DNA of 64,000 nt from Pezizomycotina sp. ARF18 (Eukaryota > Ascomycota). Under the pieces are notes generated by a model. That model had not been told where the DNA came from. It saw only the letters and a program-made list of their open reading frames with translations, and did not search any database. The stretch is taken from positions 678,960 through 742,959 of the forward strand of contig AZLU01000001.1 in assembly GCA_002224055.1 (NCBI GenBank). The letters are read 5' to 3'. Within the stretch, counting starts at the first letter, position 1. Every line of letters begins with the position of its first letter. A program made the translations under genes and the position numbers. Below, piece after piece: positions 11,604 through 23,753 of the stretch.

Positions 11604-14563
11604 ATGTCTCAAGCATTATCGCCGCCCCGCCGACCTCACAAGAAACCATCGCCATCGCCACCAAACCCCGGTCAACCTTTCCTCAGCGAAGACGTCGCAA
11701 CATCGACAGCTCTCTACAAGCTCGCCACAACTCCATCGCCAAAGATCCCCAGACCGAGCCCTCACAATAGAAGTCAGACACCCAGCCTCACGACAGCCAC
11801 AGCAGAAACGGATCCGACGATGAGATAGACGAGGATGAGGTAAACGAAGTTGCGGACGGAATAAGTCCTCTAACTAGCCGGGGAGGCAGCGGAGGAGAGG
11901 GGGAACGCACAAGAAGCGAAAGGGTAACGACGACGGTTGTGTTTTATCGAAAGGTGGATATCCGGAGATACCGTCCGGTTTAGGGTTGGGGCTTGCGATG
12001 CCTGTCTTGCCCAGCGACCCGGAGGAGGCGTACGGGAACAACCGCCGCTGGTAACATGGCGGTTCAGTTCGATAACGAAACCTTCGTCGATATATTCCCC
12101 CGCTTCGCCTTCTCCTCGGATTCCATCGCCGGCGACGACCTTCCGGTTCCTTCGTCGCTGTCGATACACACGCTCACTCCCGGACCCGTGTGGCCGCCGC
12201 CACCCTCGTCTGTGGTTTCTCCCGTTGCTTCTCCTTTCCCGATGATGTCGAGCCGGATATAGATATCGGCGATGTAGGAGTTATAGCACCTACTGCTGAA
12301 GATACTTCCGACAGAGGTGGTCGAACATCCCGCAACGCCGACTTCCCCTTTACCGCCGAACATCGCCAAGCTTCTTAATGAGATCCAGTCGATACCGCGG
12401 CCGGAGAGCCAGAAGAGCCCCGACGGCGGTCGGCACGTTACTTCCGTCCAAGCCTGGGTGCTGGACATGCCGAGCGTCCAGCAGCTGCGCGGACGATTGA
12501 GGGGACCCGTCGAGGTTCGGCGGGTGAAGAGCTGGAGAAATTTGAGGGCAAAGATGAGCATGCCTTACCCTCCACCGCCACCTTCGCCTCCTATTACGCC
12601 ACCGCACGACGCTTCAGAACTTTCGCAAGGGGAGGAAGAAGGAACGAGCGAAGGAGAGCGGGCTGTGGACGACACCGATGTTACCGAAGACGACGCGACG
12701 CCCGTGCCGACGCAGCGCGCGACGTTCGAGACGAACGATTCGATACATTTCGATACCACGGATTCATCCCGTACAGCGAGATGCCGATTCCTTCGCCGGC
12801 GAATAGCTTTGAGATGTCTCGCGACAAGCCTGATAGAGGAGATAATGAGGCTGCGGGTGCGGATACGTATGACGTAGATGAAGTGCAGGAAATCCTGCCG
12901 CGGAAGGTTGAGAATGACCTTGCGTCACGCCGATTACGCCGGATCCAAATTCTGACCTCGTGTACGAAATCGAAGCCTTGCTAGAGAGTTCGCCTATCGG
13001 AATAAAGACGACGACGACGACAAAGAAGAAAAAGAAGCGTCGCCTAAACCCCGAGAACAAAATGAGGCTGGCGAGGAAGAGTCGCGGAAGGCTCCCTTGG
13101 TGGAACATATACACCGTCGACGAATGAAGATTTTTTTCACGCCGGCGGAGGATCTGGAGGACCGCCAGTTCTTCGAAGACACTCCTACGCCGATAGACTC
13201 AGCCGGCTCACGCCGACGATCCGGCAGGTATCGGGGCCATCCACCCCTACCGTCGCGGGATCGTGGACGCCGCCGATGTCAGGCTCGACGGGTAATACTC
13301 CCCGCCGCCCCGCCGTTCCCGAGCGGCGCTCGTCCCTTACCCGTCCCGTCGCCGACAACTCCATCGACGGCGCATGATGTCCTCTTACCCGCCCGTAGCA
13401 GGCACCCGCCCGCCAACCACCGCCGCGGTAAATCCGTCGACTCCAGCTCCCTCTACAACCGCCGAACTTCCTCGAAAGGCCAGCGCAGCGCAACGCAGCA
13501 GTAGCGCTTCTGCGGACAACCGTGTGCGCAGCATCGGCGACGGCCCGCCCACTATCCCCGCGCGCCGCAGCTCCATCGGGAAAACGGGTCCTTCGTACGA
13601 ATTACTCCCGCAGTAGCGAAGTTTTCTCCCCCGATGCAGCCGGCGCCGCTGCTGACGGCTTTACCCCGCAGAGTTATCCGACATCCGGAGTTCGAGTGTT
13701 ACTCCCAGGGAACAGACCGGTGGAGCCCCATCGTCTTCGGCGGGAGCAGATGGCAGAAGTCGTGAGCGGCGACTTAATGCGCAGGATCCGTTAAGGAAGT
13801 CATGGTACGCACGCCAGCATGAGCACCAAGCGAAAGAATTCAGGGACCAACCTTCCTCCGGTCCCGCTACGGCAATGATAACTCCCGCAGATCCCAGCTT
13901 CAACTTTGGAGAATCTCTGGATTTAAATTTGGGAAAAGGTAAAGAGCGCGCGGACAACGCGTCGATAATAATAGTAATAACGCCGACTCGAAGCAACTCG
14001 GCGGTCCCAGTGGGGATTAGCGCTCCCCGTCGTATTCCAGGTTATACCGCCAACCCCGCCGCCGGCGTCAACAAGCAGCTAGGCACGCAGACGCCGCAGG
14101 CTATCAGCATACCCTCTACTCCCGCACACAACAACAGAAATAACAGCAGATAGCATCCTGGCGCAACCGCCAACAAACGGCACCGCGAATATTTCCAAAA
14201 AGCTAGACCCACCCGATCCCACATACGCGTACTCCGCCGCCAGCGCCACTAGAGCGCCCTCGCACCGCTCCGAGCGACTAACCCGACGACTTCGGTTCCC
14301 CACCGACGTCCCCGCGCGTCCGTCGCTGAAGAAACTGCCTACTAAATTCCGCGAAATCGAAGTTGAGCCGTGGTGGCGACGCGCGGCGGGATCCGATTCG
14401 CCTTCTTCGAGTTTATCGACTGCGAGGACGGTGGGTAGTAGTCGTCCCGCTACGGCCACGACTGCAACGACGATCGACGGCTCGCCGCGCCGTAAAGGGA
14501 GAGTATAAGCTCGGAAAAGTCGAGGTTGAGTTTGTGGGGTTGAAGGAGCTCAGGCGCAGATGA
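11604..14563 (+). CDS. Ser/Pro-rich, low-complexity protein, frame-interrupted
   Basis: I do not recognise this gene. The proposed start is MSQALSPPRRPHKKPSPSPP, preceded by a good fungal context (acagccATG). Codon use is GC-rich, unlike its surroundings, through about 14,560. Readable stretches include an acidic segment (DDEIDEDEVNEVADG), a Pro-rich segment at about 12,565-12,610, QAWVLDMPSVQQLRGRLRG near 12,450, FFTPAEDLEDRQFFEDTPTP near 13,130, and a basic C-terminal stretch (RLTRRLRFPTDVPARPSLKK, then FREIEVEPWW). No domain, signal peptide or membrane helix is evident, so a disordered cytoplasmic or nuclear protein is the simplest reading. The frame changes at least six times, without many nonsense codons. 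That suggests assembly indels or introns I cannot place, rather than ancient decay. The end could be at about 14,510 or 14,563 depending on the last frame. Confidence 0.5.
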
Positions 14564-15790
14564 GATGCAGAAGGAGGTTAAGGCGCGCAGGAGGAGCGCG
14601 AGCCTCGGTAGCGGTAGCTTGGGGAGGAGGAATGCGTGGGTGTTTCAGTTTGAATAAGGAAGAAAGAGATATGAGTTATGGGTATATAACAATTTTTAAC
14701 GACGATGATGATATCAAGAAAAGAAGAAAGATAAGAAAAAAAGTTGTTTCCAGTGTTTTCAGCAAGACATCACAAAAATATATTTTACTGGTTAGCATTT
14801 GCATTGGGAAACCCCGGTTAACATACAAAGACAGCACAACACGATATGACAGAAAACGAAAAACTCTATATTTTCATTGTTTCTTCTTGCTATAATTTCA
14901 TTCTTTTCAATCTCGACGAACGAGTCTAGCACTCCTTTACTTTCTCTCACTTATCTTTTTAATGCTTTGAAATCCTCAATATTTTTCTTATGTATTTCAC
15001 ATTTTCGAGTTGTTGGAAATCATTTAGCAAGCGTTGTCTTTTTGCTTTTAGTCTTAGTCTCCTCTTCCATTGTCATACTATTTATTTAGCAGCAAGCAAG
15101 CAGCAGAGCGTGTTTTTTGTATGTTAGCGGTTCCTTTTTCTTCTTTTTTTTCTTGATATATTTTCGATTATATTCATTTACAAAAACTAGAAATGAAACG
15201 ATTTTTGAAAGATCGTGGTTTATAGAGATGAAAATTAGTGATGACGACAGGTCAAGACTGGTAGTTTGAATGTATGGTTTGAAGTATGATTGTGAGAAAA
15301 GCAAAGATACAGCGCTAAAAAAAAATAACAAGGTAAGATACCATCGTAGCAGGCGATTTTTTCTTTCTTTTTTGGATAGTTGTACTTGGAAAGCCCAAAG
15401 TTAAATATATAATGATCTGTCGAGAAAGGATATGATATTGCATATACATCGCGCTATCGAACATTAGGGGGGGCTCTAATTTTCATTCATTAATCATTCC
15501 CCCATATAAGTTATATGTAATTTCGTAATACAAAAGTAAAATACATGTATTAGAAATGAAGGATTTGCTTCATCAAGAAAGATAGAAAAAGAAAGAGAAA
15601 AATAAAATAATTCAAACATGCGCTACGAGAAGTTGAGGACATGTAATATTGTACATAAGGAAACAAAAAATAAAATAAATTGAAGGACGAACACCATATC
15701 GTCTAAACGGCATCCCGAAAATGTAGGGAGATATGCATGCATAGCATTCATTTATAGGTTTTAGTTGTTCGCGAAGACTGCCTAGGAGCT
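14564..15790. other. A/T-rich interval
   Basis: No gene is supported here. It probably contains the 3' untranslated region of the Ser/Pro-rich gene (A/T-rich from about 14,680) and downstream flank of the minus-strand secreted-protein gene that ends at 15,791. Confidence 0.4.
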
Positions 15791-17017
15791 CTAGGTGCAG
15801 ACGCAATCGCCGCCACTGGCCCTGTGAGGCTTTTTCGTGCAAAAGCCATCGGCTGCCCTGCTGAAATGGATCCTGAAGTATCGCTGTGACGCTAGCCCGA
15901 AGCAAGCCGGCGGGAAGTGTCGCCAGAGGAGAGTCATGAGGGATGACTGCGAGCACTTTCTCGGTTCGTCTCCGAGCGCGCACAGGCAAGCGTCGCAGAG
16001 GTTTATGAACGTCCCGTCGCAGGACGGCCGCCGGTGAAAATATTTTTTGAGTTCGGGAGGCGCATTCTCCTAGCCGGACCCTAGGCAGACGCACCCGCCC
16101 ATCGTATGGCAGCTGCTATTTGGATCGCCTCGGACATTGCTTCGTCCCCCTATGCTCGAAAGTTTGGACTCGATGCAGCCAGCGAGGCTGCCGTGTTCGC
16201 ACCTGCAACTGTCTCTGCACGCCTGCGTCAGAGCAAAGGACCTCTGTGCTGTTTGCCATCGCGCAAGGTAGTTGTAGCCACCCACTGATGTTTTGGTACG
16301 TAGCAAAAGGCAACGCCACAGCGGTGCTGACAATGAGTCGTCCCCAGGGTACTGAAGCAATTCCGGTGATTTACCCGTCGATGCTGATCCTGATGCTTCG
16401 TGGCTCCCCGAGAGTCCAATGTTGAGGTGTTGCTGGCTGGTTGCTTCGTCCGCCGGTGCTGCTGCCGCTGCCTGATACTCCCGGGAAGGCCAGTGTTTGG
16501 GTCATGTGCCGTTCGTGCGCTGTCGACCGTGCCGCATCTTGTTCTTTGTAGGGATCTGGGAGCGGATAGTCGATCTCCATCTGAGCATTCTGCGTCCGTG
16601 ATTATTTGTGAGGAGCATCTTCCTCTGAGTACTGCTGCTGAAGCTGCGCCTTCTTACGTCGACCTCGACGTGGCTGCTGAGTTGCGCTCCTTGCAGGGCT
16701 GCCGTCAGGGCTACCGGCCTTTTCGCTAGTCTGGCCGGTACCTGACTGCGGAGGCGAACTGCTTGCAGGGCGCTTTCTCTTGCCTTTACCTTGTTCGTCC
16801 TTTTCTGCAGTTTTCCTTCGTCAATACTGGCATCGCCCCAATCGAAGAATCCATCTAAGCCGAAGCCGAGATGCTCAGAAACGGGATCATTGTAGATTAT
16901 GGCGTAGTCCGAATTTTGCAGACCTGTCTCCTCCGATAAACTCAAGCAATGTAGAATTCTACTGCTCAGAATGAGTAAGCCACAAAAAGAAGGCGCCAAA
17001 GAACAGACGAACCTCAT
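15791..17017 (-). CDS. Secreted cysteine-rich protein, family copy A
   Basis: I do not recognise the family. The ATG at 17,017 opens a signal peptide with hydrophobic core SFCGLLILSSRILHCLSL. An acidic segment with DGFFDWGDASIDEGK follows, then a disordered K/Q/S/P-rich region (RSATQQPRRGRRKKAQLQQQ; later QTLAFPGVSGSGSSTGG), and finally a cysteine-rich C-terminus: ACRDSCRCEHGSLAGC (near 16,230), SCHTMGGCVC (near 16,100), SCDGTFINLCDACLC (near 16,020) and a terminal GDCVCT before the stop at 15,791. The spacings C-x3-C-x-C-x7-C, C-x5-C-x-C and C-x7-C-x2-C-x-C recur in copy C at 21.6-23.8 kb. The product is predicted to be extracellular and disulfide-bonded. There are about four frame changes, so the span is a reconstruction of one gene from neighbouring frames. 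An effector or wall-associated role is inference only. Confidence 0.6.
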
Positions 17018-17929
17018 GGCAAACTCCTATCCCCCATCGGTGGACCGCTCTGATCGTGGAGTAAGAAAATTGAGCGTATAATAAGTAATAAACACTACTC
17101 TAAAAACAAAGACCCCGATAGTAGATAGTAAAGCACAGAAATGTGTAACATTTAAAGATCATTAGTATATTATATCAAAAGCAATGCACACGCTTGAATA
17201 TATATATATATATATTAAAGCCCAGCCAAAAGACACCTAAAATAACAGCCTAGCAAAAAGTTCTGAATCGGGAACTTGGGATCTTTCTAAAATTTGTTCC
17301 CTCCGGCGGTTACAGGCTGTAAATTAGAGAAGCCGGAAGCGACACTAGCATTGCATAACCGTAGAGCCACTTCTATAAATACAAGCTAACAATAAGCGCT
17401 TAAGGGATAGCATCACCGAGCTTTACATGTATATTAAACTTAGGTATATTGTAAACTGGTCTATAACAGCGATTTCTATAACTCAACAGAGATAAATATT
17501 TAACTGGCTTATGGTCGATATATCGCCTAACTTAACTGCTAAAGCACTTGTATTGTTTATTAGCTTCTTAATAATACGCCCACGTTTATAGTTATAATTA
17601 TTCAATCACTCGAGCACTCGACGTTATTTAACGCTTTTAAGTTTTTTAAGGATTTATTTTTCCTCTACTCGGGCAAGCTAGTAATAGTATATTTACCTCT
17701 ACCAGACCTTTCGTCGACAAAGTACGCGATGGTTTTAATAAACACGGAATACTTCCTAGGATATTACAAATATAAAGCGCACAGTTTTTTTTTTCCGCTA
17801 CAGGACGCCTATAATAGCGTTTTTTTTTTAAAAAAGCTAGGTGTCCATAATATTCATCTCTATATTACTGTTCTACAGGCATCTAGATGAATAACCTGTT
17901 TGGGGTTGCGCAACCGTGCTAGTAGATTG
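17018..17929. other. A/T-rich spacer
   Basis: A/T-rich DNA between family copies A and B, with a short (AT)n near 17,200 and T runs near 17,785 and 17,820. No gene is visible. It should contain the promoter of copy A (minus strand). Confidence 0.5.
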
Positions 17930-18912
17930 TTAGCCTGCAAGCTTAAGGGGAAGCGCTGCGGATTGCTGAGCGGGCTGCTGTGCGGGTTGCGCTGCGGGTT
18001 GCACTGCAGTTTGTTGTACATGTGCGAGCTACGCTGCGGTGTGATCTGAGGAACTTCCGACGTCCACGTGGTGAGACGCAGGTAGATGAGGTTGGGGTGC
18101 TGATGCCTGATTACCTCCGGAAGGGTCATCAGCGGGGGTGTTGGGCTGTTGATTCGCCGGCCGGTGCTGCTGCTTGGTTGCCGTTACTCCCGGAGAGCCA
18201 GGATTAGTATTCTGTACTGCTTCGTGATCGGCCGGAGGGGAGGCGACTTTGTCTTGAACCGACACTTGACTTCTATGCCGCGCCGCTTGGTGACGCCCTG
18301 ACACAGCGTGTCATCCGTTTCGTCCAGACCTAGGCCAAGCGAGGTCGTGTCGTCGACTGGTAACTTGCAGTTGAAAACCCGGCCGTCACTACTGCATTTG
18401 CAGTGTGCCTGACACTCATCCCTGATCCGCTCGGAAGATCCAGTGCATTCGAGGTTCTTGTCGTGTTCTTTCTGTCCAGGCTATTTCTGACCGGTTGTTG
18501 CTGTCCAGGTTGGGCTGCTGAGTGACTTCCGCTACGCGATCCCGGGCGTGAACCGACGTGTGTGGAAGCACTAGAGCGGGCGGAACTGCCCTGGCCGGGG
18601 CTGTAGCGCGAACCACCTGAGCTGACGTCCATCGGGCCAGAGTGACGAGAGGACGTATCGGAGAGCGCGGAACCCCCATTCATGTGAACAGAAATATTGC
18701 CGTCGGAACGCGAAGGCGACTTCCCACACCCGGACTCGCAGCCAGGCCATCTGACTCCGCAGGACAAGTACACTTGGCCATAGTCTCGCAATGGCTCACA
18801 CGTGCTTCGGCTGACAGTCCATCACGATCCGCTTTCTCGTCCCCCTCAGGCAGTTTAGAAGCTGGTTGTTGAAGCATCTGCACGTCGCGTAACACCTTTC
18901 CGTTTCCTCCTC
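17930..18912 (-). pseudogene. Secreted cysteine-rich family, copy B (5'-truncated)
   Basis: This minus-strand region has the last cysteine module and tail of the family but no signal peptide or N-terminal acidic segment upstream. The module reads CYATCRCFNNQLLNC (near 18,880) and HCETMAKCTC (near 18,785), the same C-x3-C-x-C-x7-C and C-x5-C-x-C spacing as copies A and C. A Ser/Gly-rich tail follows (SDGNISVHMNGGSALSDTSS, comparable to GHISVHSGSNSPVHSS in copy C), then a Gln/Pro/Ala-rich end (NPGSPGVTATKQQHRPANQQ, then AAQPAQQPAQQSAALPLKLA) with a stop at 17,930. The frame changes two or three times. A truncated duplicate is the most likely reading. A missing first exon upstream of 18,912 is possible, because an AG acceptor lies there. 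Confidence 0.5.
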
Positions 18913-21640
18913 AGACGTTCTAATCGCTATATTATATTGCCGATCTTCATCTCCATTCGTGTTCTATATTTCGTTTATACTGTCATTACAGCTATTTAGA
19001 AGTACCAGATACTGATTTCTATCCTTCCACCATGAAATTCGTACTCGGTTGCAAATTAGGAGACATTTCCCTTCTGCGCTGTTACGATGTAAAAGAGAAA
19101 GGGTGTTGATAATATTCACGATACGTGTACTTCTTTAAACAAAGGTTACGATGCACCTATATTATTACTGCTATAATGCGGCGGCCCCATTCTCCTCTTT
19201 TTCTCTTCTTCCCGTTAGTACGTACTTATCTTCAAGTAGGTTTAAATTCTAGCTTTAGCGCTGATATCGTTTTCACGGTATCGTCACTAACTTTTAGGCG
19301 CGGTAATCATAATGTATTAAACATTAAGGGTTGGTTTTTATTAAAATATGAGAGATACATAGTTAATTAAAGCTTACATGATATGAGAGTTAATTACATG
19401 TAATATAAACGTTCTTTTAGCTTTAAGTAGATGTTGAGGGCGATCGCGACTAGTAATAGGGATGATTCGAATATGAACAAAAAGAAGAAGAAAAAAAACG
19501 AGGTTGCTATAGGTATGTGTTTGGGGCGGGAAGGTGCAAAACTATATAATTGATAAGTACTTACAAGCAAGGGGACTTAAGAAACCAAAAAGAAGGTGGC
19601 AAACAAATTATTGGAGGTTTTGATTGTCGTGAAAACTAACTAGGAGGACTCAAGGAGCTACAGTAGCAACCGCCGCCTTGAGGGCTGTTAAGGTCGTTTC
19701 CTTTTCCGGTGCAAAACTTAGTGAGTGCTCCACCGAAGGTTTGTTTCAAGCCCATGCTGGTGCGATAGTTATGCGTAATCAGCCACAGCCGCATGATTTC
19801 ATCCATAGGAGTAGTATCGCGCAGTCACGCGGTTTACCTTCGGAGCAATAGCAAGGGTTACAGAGATTTCGAAAGGTTCCCCCGCATGTAGCTCGCAGGA
19901 TGGATGAATCTCATAATAGGCTGCTGTCTCCCAGGCGGGCTGTTCCGGCAGTGTGATCAAGCTAGAAGGATCCTTTCACAGAGGGCTCTTGAAGAAAGGA
20001 CTTTGAGTTAGCCTCTCTGACCAAAGTAGTCAGTGGTACTATAAGAAATGAAAGGGAAAGCTAATAAATACCAGTCAATGAGTTCTGTAAGACTACAGTC
20101 AGAGTTTATCCACAGCTTCACTAGTGTATAGCCCATCGGACAGGGCGTTGGGTTCATTCTGTCCTTAAAATAAAACCCTGGTTTCTTACAAACCCTCTTT
20201 AGCTCGTTATTATAGCGCCTTTGCGCAATTGCAAATTTGAACGTCAGCTAGAGCGTTACTAGCTAGACCGCCCTACTTAGCGCTATTCCTAAGCTTATAT
20301 CTAAGATGAGCGCTTGGGGGATATTATAATGTTGGTTCTGCTCTCATGTGAGCTTAGGCATCTTCTAGCGTGTGTAGGAGTCGTTCTAATGCTCCATAGA
20401 ATTAAGTCTCAACCCCCTCGCTCAACTTCTCTCCCTGTACCTATTTCATATTCTCAGAAACCGCTTCGCTTCCCCCCCCCCCCTTTTTTTTTTTTTATTT
20501 CCTCAAGATGTACGGCACTTCTAGAAACATAACCATCTCCATGAAATTACGAATATCAAAAGCGCCCGGCTTTTTCTACTTGTAGAGGAGTTTTGGATAC
20601 AAATTATTATTGTTACACGAGCTCCCATCTAAATAGTTCCCCTCGGACCCGGAATAGTTAGCCTGTTTCAAAACGCGACGCTAGTAAATCTGGCGCCTGC
20701 ACTTGTCTCCGCTTTCTTTGCATGCAAGATAAACGATCCAACGTTGCGAATAAACGGATATCTGCTTACCTGTTTGTTACCCGGTTTCCCTGGGCTTTCC
20801 TTCCTATAGGAAGATCGCATTGCTACTGGTACATCTTAGATGGCGGTTAACTGCATATTGCCCTGGTTTACTACTGGTCGTTTCCGAAATAGAAGAGCGT
20901 GCAACGAGCGTTGCATTTCGAAAACGAATGCTCTACGGCTCGAAATCTAGTATTATGGTTCGATACGAAAATCATGAATACTTGGGTACTGACAACGCTC
21001 TTAAAGCTATTGTTAAAAAAGCTACAGGCAGCGAATCCGAATACCATGAGACTTTTCTAGTTGTAATGGGTCCCGAAGGAACTGGCGGACTTGAGCTCAT
21101 ACCGAGTCTTACACAAGTTGGGGTGTCCGTACCGCTGAAAGGCGCTTAGAGATATAGTTAGCGCTCGTCGACCAACATCATCAGTCTGCCTGATTTAAGA
21201 AACGTCGAGGCACCCCAGCTTTGACACCGTGGAAGATACCTTTATCGTGCATATTAGATTCTAGAAGGGGAGTACTAGTACCCCTCGGGCAAAACCTCGC
21301 TTGATATTTATAGAGATGGAGTTAGATTATGGCTACTTTAACCTTACATGTAGCGATTCTTTGTTTCTCCTGAATGTACTATTTAGAGGTGCGATCCAAA
21401 CTATTGCTTTTCGTTCAGATCTTTAAAAGATCTTTATATCAAAGATTTAGTTCCTAGTTCAACTTATACTTGAACACCTTGAAATCCAGTAAACCTTTGT
21501 TTTTCCATTTATTATCTTTTTTTTTCTTTTTTTTTTTTTTCTTTGCAGTGTAAGTAGATATAGAAGTGGCTCCTTTTATAAGAACGTTCCAACGCTAATT
21601 ACACAGCTGAAGCGAACAGTGCGTGGAAATCGTTCTATTA
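18913..21640. other. Gene-poor interval between divergent family copies
   Basis: No recognised gene. An unexplained plus-strand frame lies at 20,820-21,149 (109 codons, with ENHEYLGTDNALKAIVKKAT and VVMGPEGTGGLELIPSLTQV). It starts with a hydrophobic stretch but matches nothing I know. A C12 run joined to a T13 run lies at about 20,472-20,496, and a T-rich tract at about 21,515-21,545. Confidence 0.4.
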
Positions 21641-21644
21641 CACC

Positions 21645-23753
21645 ATGAGGCTCATCCATCTGAGGATACCGTCCTGCTGTTCCTCATTAATGATCGGCAT
21701 TTGTCTCCTGCACTATCTATCGGCCTTAACGAGTGCGCATACATCCGCCCCGGATCATGAAAACTCTTGAACTCGGCAGGCAGCGCCGAAAGTCGGATTC
21801 CACGATTTCAATCAACAGCGCCAACTCCAAACGTCCCAATTCCGAACAGCTCGGTAGTGAAAAGCTGGACATCGACGCAGGCCCTCTTACGGACGACTAC
21901 TTCGATTGGGATAATACTACGCTCACGGCCAGCGCCGACGCAGGAAAGCTGGAGAAAGAACGAACAATGAAAAGGGAAGAAGCGACCAGCTAGTGATTTG
22001 CCTCCATCGTCCGAACCGGGCTCAGATACCGGTGGGGATCAAGCAACGTTGGTAGTTCCGGTCAGTCACAAAATCAGGTACCATCAGGAAGCGATGCCGG
22101 CCGGCAGTTGAGCTCAGACCGCAGAAAAAGCCGAAAGATCCAGCAGAATAAGAAACAACAACAGCCAGCAAGCGACGCGACTCAACAGCCAGGTGGAACG
22201 CAGCGAAAGGGCCAGCAGTCCAAGAAACAGAAGGGGAAACAAGGCAGACAAGCCAAGGTCAGCAATCTTCCGCTGGACAAGGGGATTTACTTAAGTCAGC
22301 GTCGCGCACCGAGGGAGAAAGCTCGGGTAACCCGAAACAACTTAAGCAGAAACATATGAATGATCGGCAGGAACAGATGCGGAAGAATCGAGACGAGAAG
22401 TGGAAAACCGGCCAAACTTCAACTTACAGCGAGGCTGAGGTCGGTTTTCCAAGGAATACGAAGGAGAGCGGGAGCCGGTCAGCCATGCTAATCCTGGACC
22501 TCTGAGGGGAGATTTGAAGCTGGTTTTCCCGTTATGTTGGGGGGGCAAAAGCGTAGCTCCAAATTGTCGTAAAGCCTGTCTGTGCCGCAGTGGTGAGCTC
22601 AAATGCGTCGAAATCGGCGGTACCGCCGGCGGAAAGGACGCGGCAACCTACTGCGGTAAGGTGGCAAGATGCATATGCCTGGGAGAGACTTGGCGAGACT
22701 GGGTACCTGACCAGAAGAAAGCCGACAGCAAAGTCATGGCGAGTAGAAACTACCATGCTCCATGTAATGGACCTTTCCCAAGCATGTGCACCGGCTGTTT
22801 GTGCAGAAAGTTTCGGAGCGAAGAAACACAAACGCCCCCATTGTCATGTCATGAGTCAGACTTTCTGCAGATTCTGTACAAAACACTCGGACCAACTTTT
22901 ACGAAGTTTCAACGTTTAACACCGCAATTTACGCAGCAATTTTGCCGAGACGAACTTGGGGCGGCTGCGGATGCCCCCCAATGCAGAAGGCTAAGGTAGT
23001 TTGCGCTACGGGCAAAACGAACGTCAAAGGTTACAAAGGTTACAAAGATTACGACATTGGACAACTTTGCCAAAAGTCGTGCAAATGCTCAATATCTGAT
23101 GGAAACCCATCGAGTGGTCTTAGTCGCTGCATCGCTCCCCCGGATGACCCAAAAAAACGGCTCTAGATGAGGCTTTTCCAGAAAAATGGAAGGGTAAATC
23201 AGCATATCAAGATGCGATAAACTTATGCAGTAAAGAGAACTCCGGTCCCGGAGACTGCTACTGCGATACGAGCCCGCGAAAGTCAAGACAATTCCGATTT
23301 CCGGTCATATTTCTGTTCATAGCGGTAGTAATTCTCCGGTCCATAGTTCTCCGCATTCAAGCTCGGGAGGCGGTAGCCCCCTCACAGCATTGGTAGCCCT
23401 GCGTACTCCGACACTTTCTCGCACCACTCCGGCTCGACGGTCGTAGACTTGGATGCTACACCTCACAGCCCCGGCGGAAGCAACCCCTCGCTATCCCAGG
23501 CCGCCTTTTCACCCCATGGCGGCAATTGGAGTCCGCCCATTCTTACTCCCCGGCGGACCATAGCACCCCGCAAACTCCTTCTGATTTTGGCTCCCCGTGG
23601 CCGCACTTCTTCGAAGCTAGTCCAGGGGCAAATGCAAACAACAACGCTCAAACCCCTGTAGGAGGCGGCTCATCACCACATCATGTCCCCGCCGGTGCTA
23701 ATCACGGTACCCCGCCCGGATGGAATGATTATATCAATTTTCCAGAAGATTAA
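21645..23753 (+). CDS. Secreted cysteine-rich protein, family copy C (longest)
   Basis: I do not recognise the family. The start MRLIHLRIPSCCSSLMIGIC is a signal peptide and is preceded by caccATG. Then come an acidic segment with DDYFDWDNTT (matched by DGFFDWGDAS in copy A), a Lys/Gln-rich disordered region (SRKIQQNKKQQQPASDATQQ; KQKGKQGRQAK), and cysteine modules: NCRKACLCRSGELKC (near 22,565), YCGKVARCIC (near 22,650), PCNGPFPSMCTGCLC (near 22,765), LCQKSCKCSISDG (near 23,065) and GDCYCDTSPRK (near 23,250). A Gly/Ser/Pro-rich tail ends PPGWNDYINFPED at 23,753. The frame changes at least four times within the span. The layout implies a secreted protein with a disulfide core between two disordered arms. 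An effector or adhesin-like surface role is plausible but unproven. Confidence 0.65.

Noticed and set aside
12565-12759. Minus-strand Gly/Ser-rich ORFs inside the Ser/Pro-rich gene
   Set aside because: They are shadows of Pro-rich codons on the plus strand.
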